A DNA stretch of 64,000 bases from Corynebacterium qintianiae (GCF_011038645.2 NZ_CP064955.1:2108001-2172000), one strand, 5' to 3'. Shown: positions 11,925-21,168, counted from the first letter of the stretch. Numbers and translations are program-made. Notes: generated from the letters alone by a model not told the origin.

Positions 11925-14216
11925 GTGACCGCCCCTAACGCCGACGCACTCAAGAACCTTGAGCACCTCGAACACCTCGATCTCGGTGTTACGGGGATGA
12001 CCTGCGCGTCGTGCTCCTCGCGTGTGCAACGCAAGCTGAACAAACTCGACGGGGTCGAGGCGACTGTCAACTTCTCCACAGAAACTGCCGCCGTCGACTT
12101 TGACCCGTCCAAGGCCGACGCGGACACACTCATCGACACCATCCGCGGAGCCGGGTACGACGCCTTCCCGATGAACGCGGAAATCGTCGCCGAACCGGAG
12201 GTGGGGGCGTCGACAAGCGATGCCCTTGACGAAGCACGCGACCGCACCGCCGCGCAGTTGAAGTTCACGGTGATTTGGACAGCGATTGTCTCGCTACCTG
12301 TGATGCTCGTGTCGATGATCCCGGCCTGGCAGTTCATGAACTGGCAGTGGGCGGCCCTCGCCGCGACAACGCTGGTGTATTTCGCGGGCGGTGCCGTGTT
12401 CCACCGCAGCACCCTGACCAACCTGCGCCACGGCGCAGCCACAATGGACACGCTGATCACCCTCGGCACGACCGCCGCTTATGCGTGGTCGGTGTGGGCG
12501 CTGTTCGTCGGAAACGCTGGTGAGCCCGGAATGGTCATGGAGATGTCCCTCCTTCCGGGTTCCTCGCACGGGGCGATGGACGAAATCTACCTCGAAACCG
12601 TCTGTGTGGTGATCACGTTCCTACTGCTCGGCCGCTGGTTCGAGATCCGCGCGAAGGGCCGGTCCTCGCAAGCACTGCGGGATCTGCTGAGCATGGGCGC
12701 GCACGAAGCGTCTGTGCTTCGCGACGGTGCCGAGGTCCGCATCCCCGTCGACCAGCTCGCCGCCGGCGACCAGTTCGTAGTCCGCCCCGGTGAAAAGATC
12801 CCCACGGACGGCACGGTTGTTTCGGGGCGCTCGGCCGTCGACCAGTCAATGCTAACCGGCGAGTCGGTCCCGGTGGAGGTGTCTGAGGGCGCGAACGTCA
12901 CCGGCGCGACCCTGAACACGTCCGGCCGACTCCTCGTCGAGGCCACCCGCGTCGGGTCGGAGACCACTCTGGCGCAGATGGCCCAGTTGGTCAAGGACGC
13001 CCAGGCCGGAAAGGCCCCGGTAGAGCGGCTGGTCGACCGAATTTCCCAGCTATTCGTGCCGGCGGTCATCGTCATCTCCCTGCTGTCTCTCCTCGGCAAT
13101 CTCCTCGCCGGCCACGACACCGTCACGGCGTTCACGGCGGCGGTCGCGGTCCTCATCATCGCCTGTCCGTGCGCACTGGGCCTGGCCACGCCGACCGCCA
13201 TCTTGGTCGGCACCGGCCGCGGCGCCCAGATGGGTCTGCTGATCAAGGGCCCGGAGATCCTCGAGTCGACTCGGCAGGTGGACACCCTAGTCATGGACAA
13301 GACCGGCACGATCACCACCGGTGATATGGGGGTGGACGCCGTCGTACCAGCCGAGGGCTGGGATGCCGGCCGGGTCCTGTCGCTCGCCGCCGCGGTGGAA
13401 TCCGGCTCGGAGCATCCCATCGCGCGGGCCGTGGTCCGCGCCGCACCCTCCGCACCCGAACCTACGGAGTTCCGCAACGAGGCGGGTGTGGGCGTCAGTG
13501 CGCTTGTCGACGCCCACACTGTGCGCGTCGGCCGTCCCGTCGGCGGCCTCGGGAATCTCGGGGATCTCGCGCCCGCATTCACCACCGCGCAGCAATCGGG
13601 AGCGACCCCGGTTGTCGTCGAGGTCGACGGTGAACCAGTCGGCATCGTCTCAGTCCGCGACAAGGTGAAAGACAATTCCGCGGGCGCCATTGCGGCACTG
13701 CGCGAGCTCGGTCTCGAGCCCCACATGCTCACGGGCGACAACGCCGGCGCGGCAAGGGCTGTCGCGACGGAAGTGGGGATTGACGCCGCCAACGTCACTG
13801 CCGGTGTGATGCCTGAGGACAAGGTCGTGGCAGTCAAGCGGTTGCAAGCCGAGGGAAAGCACGTGGCCATGGTAGGCGACGGTGTCAACGACGCTGCGGC
13901 GCTCGCTCAGGCGGATCTGGGCCTCGCGATGGGCGCTGGCACCGACGTCGCTATCGAGGCTTCCGACATCACCCTCATGAGCAACTCCCTGGTGTCCGTC
14001 GCCGACGCGATCCGCCTCTCACGGCGCGTTCTGCGCACCATCAGAGGCAACCTGTTCTGGGCGTTCGCCTACAACGTGCTGCTCATCCCCGTCGCGGCCG
14101 TGGGGTTGCTCAACCCGATGCTCGCGGGTATCGCTATGGCATTCTCCTCCGTCTTCGTTGTCGTCAACTCTCTGAGACTCCGCAGCTTCCGCTCCGTGTC
14201 GCAACACCGCGCATAA
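11925..14216 (+). CDS. copA: Copper-exporting P1B-type ATPase
   Basis: A 763-residue Cu(I) efflux pump. Residues 20-90 are an N-terminal HMA domain (GMTCASC, Cys27/Cys30). Eight membrane helices are expected; the metal-translocation motif CPC ([11 protein letters not shown], about residue 413) lies in one of them. DKTGT (about 457) carries the phosphorylated Asp, SEHPIAR the P1B His-Pro, and GDGVND (about 651) the hinge. The protein sits in the plasma membrane. The GTG start matches a promoter with a CsoR-like operator, so copper induction is likely. It follows copZ. The length and all motifs are intact. Confidence 0.95.
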   Translation: MTAPNADALKNLEHLEHLDLGVTGMTCASCSSRVQRKLNKLDGVEATVNFSTETAAVDFDPSKADADTLIDTIRGAGYDAFPMNAEIVAEPEVGASTSDALDEARDRTAAQLKFTVIWTAIVSLPVMLVSMIPAWQFMNWQWAALAATTLVYFAGGAVFHRSTLTNLRHGAATMDTLITLGTTAAYAWSVWALFVGNAGEPGMVMEMSLLPGSSHGAMDEIYLETVCVVITFLLLGRWFEIRAKGRSSQALRDLLSMGAHEASVLRDGAEVRIPVDQLAAGDQFVVRPGEKIPTDGTVVSGRSAVDQSMLTGESVPVEVSEGANVTGATLNTSGRLLVEATRVGSETTLAQMAQLVKDAQAGKAPVERLVDRISQLFVPAVIVISLLSLLGNLLAGHDTVTAFTAAVAVLIIACPCALGLATPTAILVGTGRGAQMGLLIKGPEILESTRQVDTLVMDKTGTITTGDMGVDAVVPAEGWDAGRVLSLAAAVESGSEHPIARAVVRAAPSAPEPTEFRNEAGVGVSALVDAHTVRVGRPVGGLGNLGDLAPAFTTAQQSGATPVVVEVDGEPVGIVSVRDKVKDNSAGAIAALRELGLEPHMLTGDNAGAARAVATEVGIDAANVTAGVMPEDKVVAVKRLQAEGKHVAMVGDGVNDAAALAQADLGLAMGAGTDVAIEASDITLMSNSLVSVADAIRLSRRVLRTIRGNLFWAFAYNVLLIPVAAVGLLNPMLAGIAMAFSSVFVVVNSLRLRSFRSVSQHRA

Positions 14217-14245
14217 AAGCCGGTGGGCACGGGGGTTTGCCGGTG

Positions 14246-14251
14246 TAGCAT
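14246..14251 (+). promoter_or_regulatory. -10 element TAGCAT, probable leaderless start
   Basis: TAGCAT ends 8 nt before the GTG at 14260; no ribosome-binding site fits in between. Confidence 0.45.
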
Positions 14252-14259
14252 TCCCGTCT

Positions 14260-15597
14260 GTGACCTCAGCGACATCTGGATACTCAACCGCCGGTGCGGA
14301 CCTGACACGCACCGAGCGCCTCGACCGGTTGCCCGTGACCCCCAAGCACCGTCGCCTCCTTATCGGATCAGGCGTCGGCTGGGCCCTCGACGCCATGGAC
14401 ATCGGCCTAGTGTCCTTCATTATCGCCGCCCTCGCGGTGCATTGGGACCTGGATAAATCGACAACCTCCTGGATTGCGTCGGTTGGATTCATCGGGATGG
14501 CCATCGGCGCGTCCTTGGGCGGCCTCCTCGCGGACAAGCTCGGCCGCCGGCAGGTGTTCGCGGCCACTCTCCTGATTTACGGCATCGCCACGGGCGCTTC
14601 GGCGCTGGCCACTTCTGTCGGCGCGCTCATGGTGTTCCGGTTCATAGTCGGACTCGGACTCGGCGGCGAGCTCCCGGTAGCATCCACCCTGGTCAGCGAG
14701 TTCTCACCCCGTCGCGTACGCGGCCGCATGGTGGTTCTCCTTGAAGCCTTTTGGGCGGTGGGATGGATTGCTGCCGCGGTGATAGGCACATTCGTTGTCG
14801 CCCACAGTGAAACCGGGTGGCGATGGGGCCTGGCGTTAGGTGCGGTGCCGGCGCTTTACGCCGTTGTGGTGCGCCTCGGGCTCCCCGAGTCGGTTCGCTT
14901 CCTCGAATCCAAGGGTCGACACGAGGAGGCGGAGGCCGTCGTACAATCGTTCGAGGTCGAGACTTCGCCCGCGGACTACGACATCGACCCGGAGGAAGAG
15001 CCCGAAAAGGTCACGGGCGGCATCTGGGGCACGTCCCTGCGCAAGCGCACCTTGTCGTTCTGGATTGTTTGGTTCTGCGTCTCGCTCGCCTACTACGGGG
15101 CCTTCATATGGATCCCCTCGCTGCTGGTTTCCCAAGGCTTCACCCTAGTGAAGTCCTTCACCTTCACGCTCATCATCACCCTAGCCCAGCTGCCGGGCTA
15201 CGCGGCGGCCGCGTGGCTCATCGAGGTGTGGGGGCGCAGGAAGACGCTCTCCGTGTTTCTGGCTGGCTCCGCCGCGGCAGCGCTCCTCTACGGACTCGCC
15301 TCCGCCGAGTGGCAGATCATCGCCGCGGGCTGCCTACTGTCGTTCTTCAACCTGGGCGCCTGGGGCGCTCTGTACGCCATCGGCCCAGAGCTCTACCCCA
15401 CCGCGATCCGCGCCACCGGCACCGGCGCGGGCGCCGCTTTCGGGCGTATCGGGTCGATCCTCGCGCCGTTGCTTGTCCCGCCCGTGCTCGCGTTCGGCGG
15501 GACAGTTGCCGTGTTCGGCGTTTTCGCCGCCGCCTTCACGATCGCCTGCGTCGCGGCCTTTACGTTGCCGGAGCAGCGTGGTCGTGTGCTGAACTAA
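14260..15597 (+). CDS. MFS transporter, NiaP-like
   Basis: A 445-residue major facilitator with 12 predicted helices. The start resembles the NiaP/aromatic-acid symporter group (GVGWALDAMDIGLVSFIIAAL in TM1, then a GxLADKLGRR loop, and GLGLGGELPVASTLVSEF in TM4-5). The group includes nicotinate and benzoate importers; the substrate here is unknown. The long central loop is acidic (about residues 235-255). The GTG start lies directly downstream of a -10-like hexamer. It follows copA by 43 bp, but the content does not suggest a copper function. Confidence 0.8.
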   Translation: MTSATSGYSTAGADLTRTERLDRLPVTPKHRRLLIGSGVGWALDAMDIGLVSFIIAALAVHWDLDKSTTSWIASVGFIGMAIGASLGGLLADKLGRRQVFAATLLIYGIATGASALATSVGALMVFRFIVGLGLGGELPVASTLVSEFSPRRVRGRMVVLLEAFWAVGWIAAAVIGTFVVAHSETGWRWGLALGAVPALYAVVVRLGLPESVRFLESKGRHEEAEAVVQSFEVETSPADYDIDPEEEPEKVTGGIWGTSLRKRTLSFWIVWFCVSLAYYGAFIWIPSLLVSQGFTLVKSFTFTLIITLAQLPGYAAAAWLIEVWGRRKTLSVFLAGSAAAALLYGLASAEWQIIAAGCLLSFFNLGAWGALYAIGPELYPTAIRATGTGAGAAFGRIGSILAPLLVPPVLAFGGTVAVFGVFAAAFTIACVAAFTLPEQRGRVLN

Positions 15598-15604
15598 GAA
15601 GCTG

Positions 15605-15802
15605 TCAGCCGAAGAGCCTTCTCAGGCGGCTTCCAAACCCGCCCCCGCGCGAGCTCGTCACTACCTCATCGATTGCGTCGATGTCGCGCGGCAGGTTGTA
15701 CAAGACAGTGGAGTCACCGGTGTCGGCGACGGTAATGCTGTTGTCGAGGCTGGCTACCGTGCGCGCGCACGGCTCGGATGCGTTGATACGTCGCACGGAC
15801 AT
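15605..15802 (-). CDS. Small conserved hypothetical protein
   Basis: 65 residues from the ATG at 15802, which has GGGGAGAG at good spacing; a longer frame to 15889 lacks such a site. The protein starts MSVRRINASEPCARTV and ends in a basic, Gly/Arg-rich tail (SSRGGGFGSRLRRLFG). There is no signal peptide or membrane segment. I do not recognise the family. It converges with the MFS gene, 7 bp apart. Confidence 0.55.
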   Translation of the reverse strand: MSVRRINASEPCARTVASLDNSITVADTGDSTVLYNLPRDIDAIDEVVTSSRGGGFGSRLRRLFG

Positions 15803-15930
15803 TGTTCTCTCCCCTGGGTGGTTATCGTGGCGGCCGCCGGATGTGGCGTAACTAACAGCGAGAATAACCCACTGAACTCGCCGTGTCACCGCAGCTTAGC
15901 CTTTGCTAACCCCCGCCCCTCCGTCCCTAC

Positions 15931-17409
15931 TCAGCCGCGGGCCATATTGACGAATCGGGAGTAGTGCAGCTGGTGCGCCACCGGGATGGTGTCGATCGGG
16001 CCACCGCGATGCTTAGCCACGATGATGTCGGCCTCACCCGCACGCTCGTCATCCCTGTCCTGGGAGTCTGGTCGGTAGAGCAAGAACACCATGTCCGCGT
16101 CCTGCTCAAGAGAGCCAGACTCGCGAAGGTCGGCGAGCTGGGGCTTCTTGTCGGTTCGGGACTCGGGCCCGCGGTTGAGCTGGGAGATCGCGATCACCGG
16201 CACCTCGAGCTCCTTGGCCAGCAACTTGAGCTGGCGGGAGAACTCGGAAACCTCTTGCTGGCGCGACTCGACCTTGCGGCCGGAGCTCATCAGCTGCAGG
16301 TAGTCAAGGACGATCAGGTCGAGGCCGTGCTGCTGTTTCAGGCGCCGCGCCTTGGTGCGGATTTCCATCATCGTCAGGTTCGGTGAGTCGTCGATGAATA
16401 GCGGAGCATCCTGGATCTCGGTGAGGCGCGTGGTCAGCTTCTCCCAGTCCTGCTCCTCCATCTGACCGGAGCGCATCGCGGAGAGCTTGATCTCGGTTTC
16501 AGCGGAGAGCATGCGCATGGTGATCTCGGAGGCGCTCATCTCCAGCGAGAAAATGACCGAGGTCTTGCCGTGGTTGATGGAGCACGACCGCATGAAATCC
16601 AGGGCCAAGGTGGACTTGCCCACGCCCGGACGCGCCGCGATGATGATCATCTGGCCCGCATGGAGGCCGTTGGTAAGACTGTCCAGGTCCAGGAAGCCCG
16701 TAGGGACGCCACGGTCGAGGGCTCCTCCGCTCTCAATTGCGGTGAGCTCGTCGATCGTCGGCTTGAGCAAGTCCGATAGCGCCTGATAATCGGCGCTCGT
16801 CTGCTTCTTCGAAACCTTGAAGACTTCCTGCTGCGCCCTGTCCACCAGGGCCTCGATCTCCATCCCCTCCGTCCCCTCGTAACCGAGCTGCACGACGTTG
16901 GTTCCCGCATTCACCAGCTGGCGCAGGAGGGACTTCTCCGTGACGATCTCGGCGTAGTAGCGCGCGTTCGCGGCGGTGGGCACGCCGGAAATGAGGGTGA
17001 GCAGGTAGGGGGCTCCCCCCACCCTCTCGAGCTGGTTGAGGCGGTCCAGGCGTCCGGACACGATGAGCACGTCGATGTCGGAGCCGCTGGAGTACAGGTC
17101 GACGATCGCATCGAAGATCAGCTGATGGGCGGGGAAATAGAAGTCTTGGGCGCTGAGCTCGTCAATAACCTCAGCCAGGGTGTTGGGGCTGAGCATCATT
17201 GCGCCGAGAACGCTGCGCTCCGCCTGCTCGTCGTGCGGCGGCTGGCGGTATTCCCGCAAGTCGTCCCGTGAGCGGTTGAAATTCGAGCCGCCGCGGTAAC
17301 GGGTTGATCCGCCCCGTGAAGCGCCCGGCTCAAACTCCTCGGCCGGCTCAGGCGGCGGCACGAAGTCCTCGGAATCATCAAAGCTAGCGACGTGGTCTCC
17401 AGCAGCCAA
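15931..17409 (-). CDS. dnaB: Replicative DNA helicase
   Basis: A 492-residue DnaB hexameric 5'-3' helicase. Residues 1-55 are an actinobacterial low-complexity extension, 56-160 the N-terminal helical domain (ERSVLGAMMLSPNT), and from about 230 the RecA-like domain with Walker A ARPGVGKST (259-267), Walker B (LIVLDYLQLM) and the arginine-finger region. No intein is present, unlike some mycobacterial DnaB proteins. The start is TTG with GGGAGGG 10 bases upstream; no better start is available. The upstream 480 bp contain several DnaA boxes. It belongs to the rpsF-ssb-rplI-dnaB neighbourhood but is separated from rplI by an inserted block on the other strand. Confidence 0.96.
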   Translation of the reverse strand: MAAGDHVASFDDSEDFVPPPEPAEEFEPGASRGGSTRYRGGSNFNRSRDDLREYRQPPHDEQAERSVLGAMMLSPNTLAEVIDELSAQDFYFPAHQLIFDAIVDLYSSGSDIDVLIVSGRLDRLNQLERVGGAPYLLTLISGVPTAANARYYAEIVTEKSLLRQLVNAGTNVVQLGYEGTEGMEIEALVDRAQQEVFKVSKKQTSADYQALSDLLKPTIDELTAIESGGALDRGVPTGFLDLDSLTNGLHAGQMIIIAARPGVGKSTLALDFMRSCSINHGKTSVIFSLEMSASEITMRMLSAETEIKLSAMRSGQMEEQDWEKLTTRLTEIQDAPLFIDDSPNLTMMEIRTKARRLKQQHGLDLIVLDYLQLMSSGRKVESRQQEVSEFSRQLKLLAKELEVPVIAISQLNRGPESRTDKKPQLADLRESGSLEQDADMVFLLYRPDSQDRDDERAGEADIIVAKHRGGPIDTIPVAHQLHYSRFVNMARG

Positions 17410-17510
17410 TGTGCACCGTCCCTCCCGTAGTCAACGAACCGGGCATGATCTTACAGTGCCAACTCGACAACCCCTTTTTGCGAAGTAAGCAGGGAGCTCC
17501 AAAAAGGTGA

Positions 17511-17533
17511 TTATCCACAAGACATGTGGATAA
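17511..17533. promoter_or_regulatory. Inverted pair of perfect DnaA boxes
   Basis: TTATCCACA at 17511-17519 and its reverse complement TGTGGATAA at 17525-17533, five bases apart. Both match the strict consensus. They lie 100-125 bp upstream of the dnaB start. Confidence 0.75.
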
Positions 17534-17758
17534 GTTGTGGAGTGCTCTGCGGCAACCTCCCACTTCCGGACTCGGCTTGTGGGCAACCTGTGCACAACCC
17601 AATGCTCCACCTCGACTTTTATAGTAAACGCCCTGTATACACCACTTTTATTCGGATCGTTCGACATAGAAGATTCCGTGAATAACTTAACCACCACGAG
17701 GTTTGACTCTTGCACTCGAGAACGCTATGGGCCGTCGATAAGCGGGCTCTACGCGAAC

Positions 17759-17767
17759 TTATCCACA
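17759..17767 (+). promoter_or_regulatory. Perfect DnaA box
   Basis: TTATCCACA on the plus strand, 225 bp from the inverted pair and 125 bp upstream of the alcohol dehydrogenase start. Confidence 0.65.
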
Positions 17768-17891
17768 GCCGTCCACACACTCGGCGGGGGCCGCAGGGCC
17801 ATGGCCCACCCGCGTAACTGGAAACCGCTTTCACCAGGTATTTATCCGTAGGCTTGATGGTGTACACAGCAGTTAACACAAGGAGATTCGC

Positions 17892-18941
17892 ATGAAGGCC
17901 GTTCGCCACATTGGCTACCACACATTCCCCGAAATCAAAGAGGTAGAGAAACCTACCCCGGGCCCGGGTGAGGTCCTGCTCAAGGTTGCCGGCGCCGGTG
18001 CCTGCCACTCGGACGTGGCCATTTTACACGAGTTCGACGAGGGCCTGAACCCGCAGATGGACCCCGAGTTCACCCTGGGCCACGAAAATTCCGGCTGGGC
18101 GGAGGAGCTCGGTGCGGGCGTGGAGGGCATCGAGCTCGGTGCCGCCTACTTGGTCTACGGGCCCGTCGGGTGCGGCATCTGCCGCGCCTGCACCCGCGGC
18201 CAGGACACCTACTGTGAGCATGCCGCCGCGATGGACTACGCAGGTATCGGCCTAGGCCGCGACGGCGGCATGGCCGAATATGTTGTTGTCCCCGCGCGCA
18301 ACCTAGTCCCGCTGGGTGACGCCGACCCGATTAACGCCGCGCCGCTTGCCGACGCTGGCTTGACCCCATACCACGCCATCAAGCTCGCCCTGCCGCACCT
18401 TAGCGGCGGCGGCAAGTACGCCCTGGTTATTGGCCTGGGCGGCCTCGGCTTGATCGGCGTGCAGATTCTCAAGGCTCTGACCGGCGCCACCATCATCGCC
18501 ACAGATATGAAGGAGGACGCGATGGCGGAGGCCGAGAAGCTCGGCGCCATCACTGTCCCTGGCGGCGAGGGCCAGGTCGAACGAATCCGTGAGATCACGG
18601 GGGGCAAGGGCGTCGACGCGGCGTTCGACTTCGTCGGCGTCGGTGCGACCGTCGGCACCGCCATGAAGTCCGTCGCACGCCAGGGCCGTGTCACCATCGT
18701 GGGCATCGGCAACCTCTCCCCCTACGAGTGGGCGTTCCTGACCACCCCGTACGAGGCCGAACTAGTGAACACGTACTGGGGCACCGTCGGCGAACTCCAT
18801 GAAGTGGTCGACATGTACAAGGCGGGCCAGATTGTTCCGCAGGTCGCCACGTACTCGCTGGACCAGGCGCTTGATGCTTATCAGCTGCTGGTAGACGGCA
18901 AGGTTTCCGGCCGCGCTGTCATCGTCCCCCACGGCCACTAG
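17892..18941 (+). CDS. Zinc-dependent alcohol dehydrogenase (MDR superfamily)
   Basis: 349 residues, closely resembling Rhodococcus ADH-A in pattern. Catalytic zinc ligands are Cys38 (GACHSD) and His64/Glu65 (LGHENSG). The structural zinc cysteines are 94, 97, 100 and 108 (CGICRACTRGQDTYC). The NAD-binding Rossmann turn is GLGGLGLIG. It would oxidise secondary or primary alcohols, or reduce carbonyls, in the cytosol with NAD(H). AAGGAG lies at good spacing before the ATG. It appears monocistronic. The exact substrate cannot be told. Confidence 0.88.
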   Translation: MKAVRHIGYHTFPEIKEVEKPTPGPGEVLLKVAGAGACHSDVAILHEFDEGLNPQMDPEFTLGHENSGWAEELGAGVEGIELGAAYLVYGPVGCGICRACTRGQDTYCEHAAAMDYAGIGLGRDGGMAEYVVVPARNLVPLGDADPINAAPLADAGLTPYHAIKLALPHLSGGGKYALVIGLGGLGLIGVQILKALTGATIIATDMKEDAMAEAEKLGAITVPGGEGQVERIREITGGKGVDAAFDFVGVGATVGTAMKSVARQGRVTIVGIGNLSPYEWAFLTTPYEAELVNTYWGTVGELHEVVDMYKAGQIVPQVATYSLDQALDAYQLLVDGKVSGRAVIVPHGH

Positions 18942-18952
18942 GCACGGTGCGG

Positions 18953-18958
18953 TACCCT
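18953..18958 (+). promoter_or_regulatory. -10 element TACCCT, probable leaderless start
   Basis: TACCCT ends 7 nt before the GTG of the first ATPase gene (18966), inside the 24-bp gap after the ADH gene. Confidence 0.4.
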
Positions 18959-18965
18959 CGGTTCC

Positions 18966-19664
18966 GTGTTCGTCGACAAGGTGCGTGTCGAGGGGGTCCC
19001 CTCCGGTTATCTCGCCGCGCTCCCCGCAGTGCGCTCGCTTAGCGACGCCCCGCTGACGCTCACCCGGCCCGTCACCGTCTTCACAGGTGAGAACGGGGCG
19101 GGCAAGTCGACTTTGGTCGAGGCCCTCGCCGTGGCCGCCGGTGCAAACCCGGAGGGTGGTTCCCGCAACGCGCAGTTCACTACTTCGGTGGACCCGGTCT
19201 CGAAACTGTCGCAGCACATCGTGCTCACGCGCTCGCGCAATGCGCGCGATGTCTTCTTCCTGCGCGGGGAAACGTATTCCGGGCTTGCGCGCTACTACGA
19301 AGGATTGCCGGGCGACCCGCTCGCAGGGATGGCCAAGCTCAGCCACGGCCAAGGGTTGATGCACCTGGCCCGCGAGCGCTTCGGCGCGGGAGCCCTCCTG
19401 TTTCTCGACGAGCCGGAGGACGGGCTCTCCGTCCTCGCCCAGCTCGAGCTTCTGGGGATCCTGTGGCATCTTGCCGACCGGGGCTCCCAAATCATCATGT
19501 CCACCCACTCCCCCGTCCTCCTCGGCATCCCCGGTGCGCAACTGCTCGAAGTCGGGGCGAGGGGGATCGCGCCAACCGCGTTCGAAGAGTCTGAAGCGGT
19601 GAGAGCGTGGGAGGAATTCATCACCGACCCTGTCGGAACCGCGAGCTTTCTGGTGAAGCCGTGA
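18966..19664 (+). CDS. AAA/ABC-type ATPase, tandem copy 1
   Basis: A 232-residue single ATPase domain of the COG3910-like 'predicted ATPase' group. Walker A is GENGAGKST (41-49), the signature-like motif is KLSHGQG, Walker B is LLFLDEPEDGLS, and the H-loop is STHSP. It has no membrane domain, no long coiled coil and no nuclease domain. The next gene is a paralogue with the same motif order, overlapping by four bases (GTGA), which indicates translational coupling and perhaps a heterodimer. The function is unknown; members are often compared to SMC/RecF heads rather than transporters. Confidence 0.75.
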   Translation: MFVDKVRVEGVPSGYLAALPAVRSLSDAPLTLTRPVTVFTGENGAGKSTLVEALAVAAGANPEGGSRNAQFTTSVDPVSKLSQHIVLTRSRNARDVFFLRGETYSGLARYYEGLPGDPLAGMAKLSHGQGLMHLARERFGAGALLFLDEPEDGLSVLAQLELLGILWHLADRGSQIIMSTHSPVLLGIPGAQLLEVGARGIAPTAFEESEAVRAWEEFITDPVGTASFLVKP

Positions 19665-20371
19665 GGCCGTTCATCAAAGCCGTCAGCCTCCGCGACGAAC
19701 TCCGGGCCACGGGGTGGGTGCTCGAAATACCTGCCGTCGCGCATCTCTTGCGCCGCGGCCGCCTCGACCTGTCACACCCCGTCACCGTCATCACCGGTGA
19801 CAACGGGGTGGGCAAATCAACGCTGCTCGAGGGCATCGCCCGCGGTTACGGCTTCAGCACCCAGGGCGGGGCCTATCGAATCGAGACGGCCGGGTACCCC
19901 GATCCGCTATTCGACGTGCTGTGGGTGCAGGCGACTACCCGTCCGAAACAGGGTTACTTCCTGCGGGCCGACACCCACTTCGACCACGCCACGGAACTGG
20001 GGCCGGACGGCCCGAGCGCTCGCAACCTGCACCACATGTCCCACGGAGAGTCCGTATTAGCTGTCGTGGAGGCGTTCGTCCGAGACGGCGTTTACCTCCT
20101 CGACGAGCCCGAGTCTGGGCTTTCCGCCGTACGTCAGATGGCGCTGCTCGCGATGCTCCACCGCCTCGCGGACAAGGGTGCGCAGTTTATTATCGTGACC
20201 CACTCCCCCATTCTGCTCGCCATTCCCGGTGCACACATTATCGAAATCACGCGCGAGGGAATCAACGAGGGAGTCGAGGTGGAGGCCACCACGGCGTTTC
20301 GGGCGATGCGAGACTGGCTGGCGAACCCAGCCGGTGTCGCAGACTTCATGGTCGAAGTAACCGACTCCTAG
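19661..20371 (+). CDS. AAA/ABC-type ATPase, tandem copy 2
   Basis: 236 residues from the GTG at 19661, which overlaps the stop of copy 1 as GTGA; the longer frame from 19607 would overlap the first gene by 58 bp and is less likely. Walker A is GDNGVGKST (46-54), then HMSHGES, Walker B VYLLDEPESGLS and VTHSP. It shares the PGAxxxE segment after the H-loop with copy 1 but differs widely elsewhere, so the duplication is old. Its 3' end overlaps the small minus-strand gene by 4 bp. Confidence 0.75.
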   Translation: MRPFIKAVSLRDELRATGWVLEIPAVAHLLRRGRLDLSHPVTVITGDNGVGKSTLLEGIARGYGFSTQGGAYRIETAGYPDPLFDVLWVQATTRPKQGYFLRADTHFDHATELGPDGPSARNLHHMSHGESVLAVVEAFVRDGVYLLDEPESGLSAVRQMALLAMLHRLADKGAQFIIVTHSPILLAIPGAHIIEITREGINEGVEVEATTAFRAMRDWLANPAGVADFMVEVTDS

Positions 20372-20544
20372 CGGTTCTTACCCACACCCCGTGCCACAAG
20401 CCAACCGCCTGCGCTGAAGGAGGCTATCGCCGTCAGGTAAGAGATCGCGCCCCACGCGAAAACGATGGCGAGCACGCCAGCGGCAACGAGAATGATTCCG
20501 AGCGTGATGTCCTGATTGCCGGTGGTGTTGTTGTTCGTGGCCAT
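20368..20544 (-). CDS. Small membrane protein (58 aa)
   Basis: An ATG at 20544 opens a 58-residue frame: a polar Asn/Thr-rich N-terminus (MATNNNTTGNQD), then two closely spaced hydrophobic segments (LGIILVAAGVLAIVFAW and a SYLTAIASFSAGGWLVA-like segment) and a basic end. It has the composition of a real small inner-membrane protein. It converges on the tandem ATPases and overlaps the second by 4 bp. I do not recognise a family. Confidence 0.55.
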   Translation of the reverse strand: MATNNNTTGNQDITLGIILVAAGVLAIVFAWGAISYLTAIASFSAGGWLVARGVGKNR

Positions 20545-20574
20545 GGCTCAACAATAATGTGGCGCGCACGAAGG

Positions 20575-20607
20575 CGCGGGCCCCACTCCTCACAAGTGGG
20601 GCCCGCG
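20575..20607 (-). terminator. Terminator after rplI
   Basis: CGCGGGCCCCACT (20575-20587) and AGTGGGGCCCGCG (20595-20607) form a 13-bp perfect GC-rich stem with a 7-base loop, about 55 bp beyond the rplI stop. No T-run follows. Confidence 0.7.
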
Positions 20608-20659
20608 CCGAATGCTGTTGTCGTTGGACCGCGTTTGTGCGGTCGTCGTCAAGCTGCTT

Positions 20660-21112
20660 TTACGCGCCTACGACCTCGAAGTTCACCTTGCCCTCCACGT
20701 CATCGTGGAGGTTGACCTTGACCTGGTAGCCACCGGTCTTGGTAACAAGACCCTTCGGCACGTCGATGCGGCGCTTGTCCAGGGACGGGCCGCCAGCAGC
20801 CTTGACTGCGTCGGCGATGTCACTGGCCTGCACGGAGCCGAACAACTTGCCGGCTGCGGAGGTGCGAACCTTGACTTGGACGCCCGAGAGCTGGTCGAGC
20901 TGATCGCGCAGCTCCTTGGCGTGGTCGAGGTCGCGCACCTGGCGGTCAGCCTGCGCGCGCTTGATGTCTTCGATCTGCTTCTCTGCGCCGCGGGTAGCTG
21001 GGATAGCGAGACCGCGCGGGAGCAGGAAGTTGCGTCCGTAGCCGCCCTTGACCTCGACGATATCGCCGGGTTCGCCGAGCTTGTCAACGGCAGCGGTGAG
21101 GATCAGCTTCAT
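20660..21112 (-). CDS. rplI: 50S ribosomal protein L9
   Basis: 150 residues, the normal size. The N-terminal domain has the diagnostic VKGGYGRNFLLPRGLAIPAT (22-41), followed by the connecting helix and the C-terminal RNA-binding domain. It follows ssb on the same strand with a 56-bp gap. In mycobacteria rpsR lies between ssb and rplI; here it does not. Confidence 0.97.
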   Translation of the reverse strand: MKLILTAAVDKLGEPGDIVEVKGGYGRNFLLPRGLAIPATRGAEKQIEDIKRAQADRQVRDLDHAKELRDQLDQLSGVQVKVRTSAAGKLFGSVQASDIADAVKAAGGPSLDKRRIDVPKGLVTKTGGYQVKVNLHDDVEGKVNFEVVGA

Positions 21113-21168
21113 GAATCCTAACCTTCCTAAAGTTGAAAATGGGGATGTGTGTAAACGGGTTCAAGCGT

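Larger units (their letters stand above)
17410..17891. promoter_or_regulatory. Intergenic region with DnaA boxes between dnaB and an ADH gene
   Basis: No gene is visible. It contains perfect DnaA boxes at 17511-17519, 17525-17533 and 17759-17767, weaker ones at 17589-17597 and 17842-17850, and one copy of the dispersed GCTTATCGACG motif (minus strand, 17732-17742). AT-rich stretches occur at 17615-17650. It should also hold the promoters of dnaB (minus) and the ADH gene (plus). Confidence 0.6.

Noticed and set aside
12587-13888. 433-codon minus-strand frame opposite copA
   Set aside because: Ser/Thr/Arg/Pro-rich antisense product without features.
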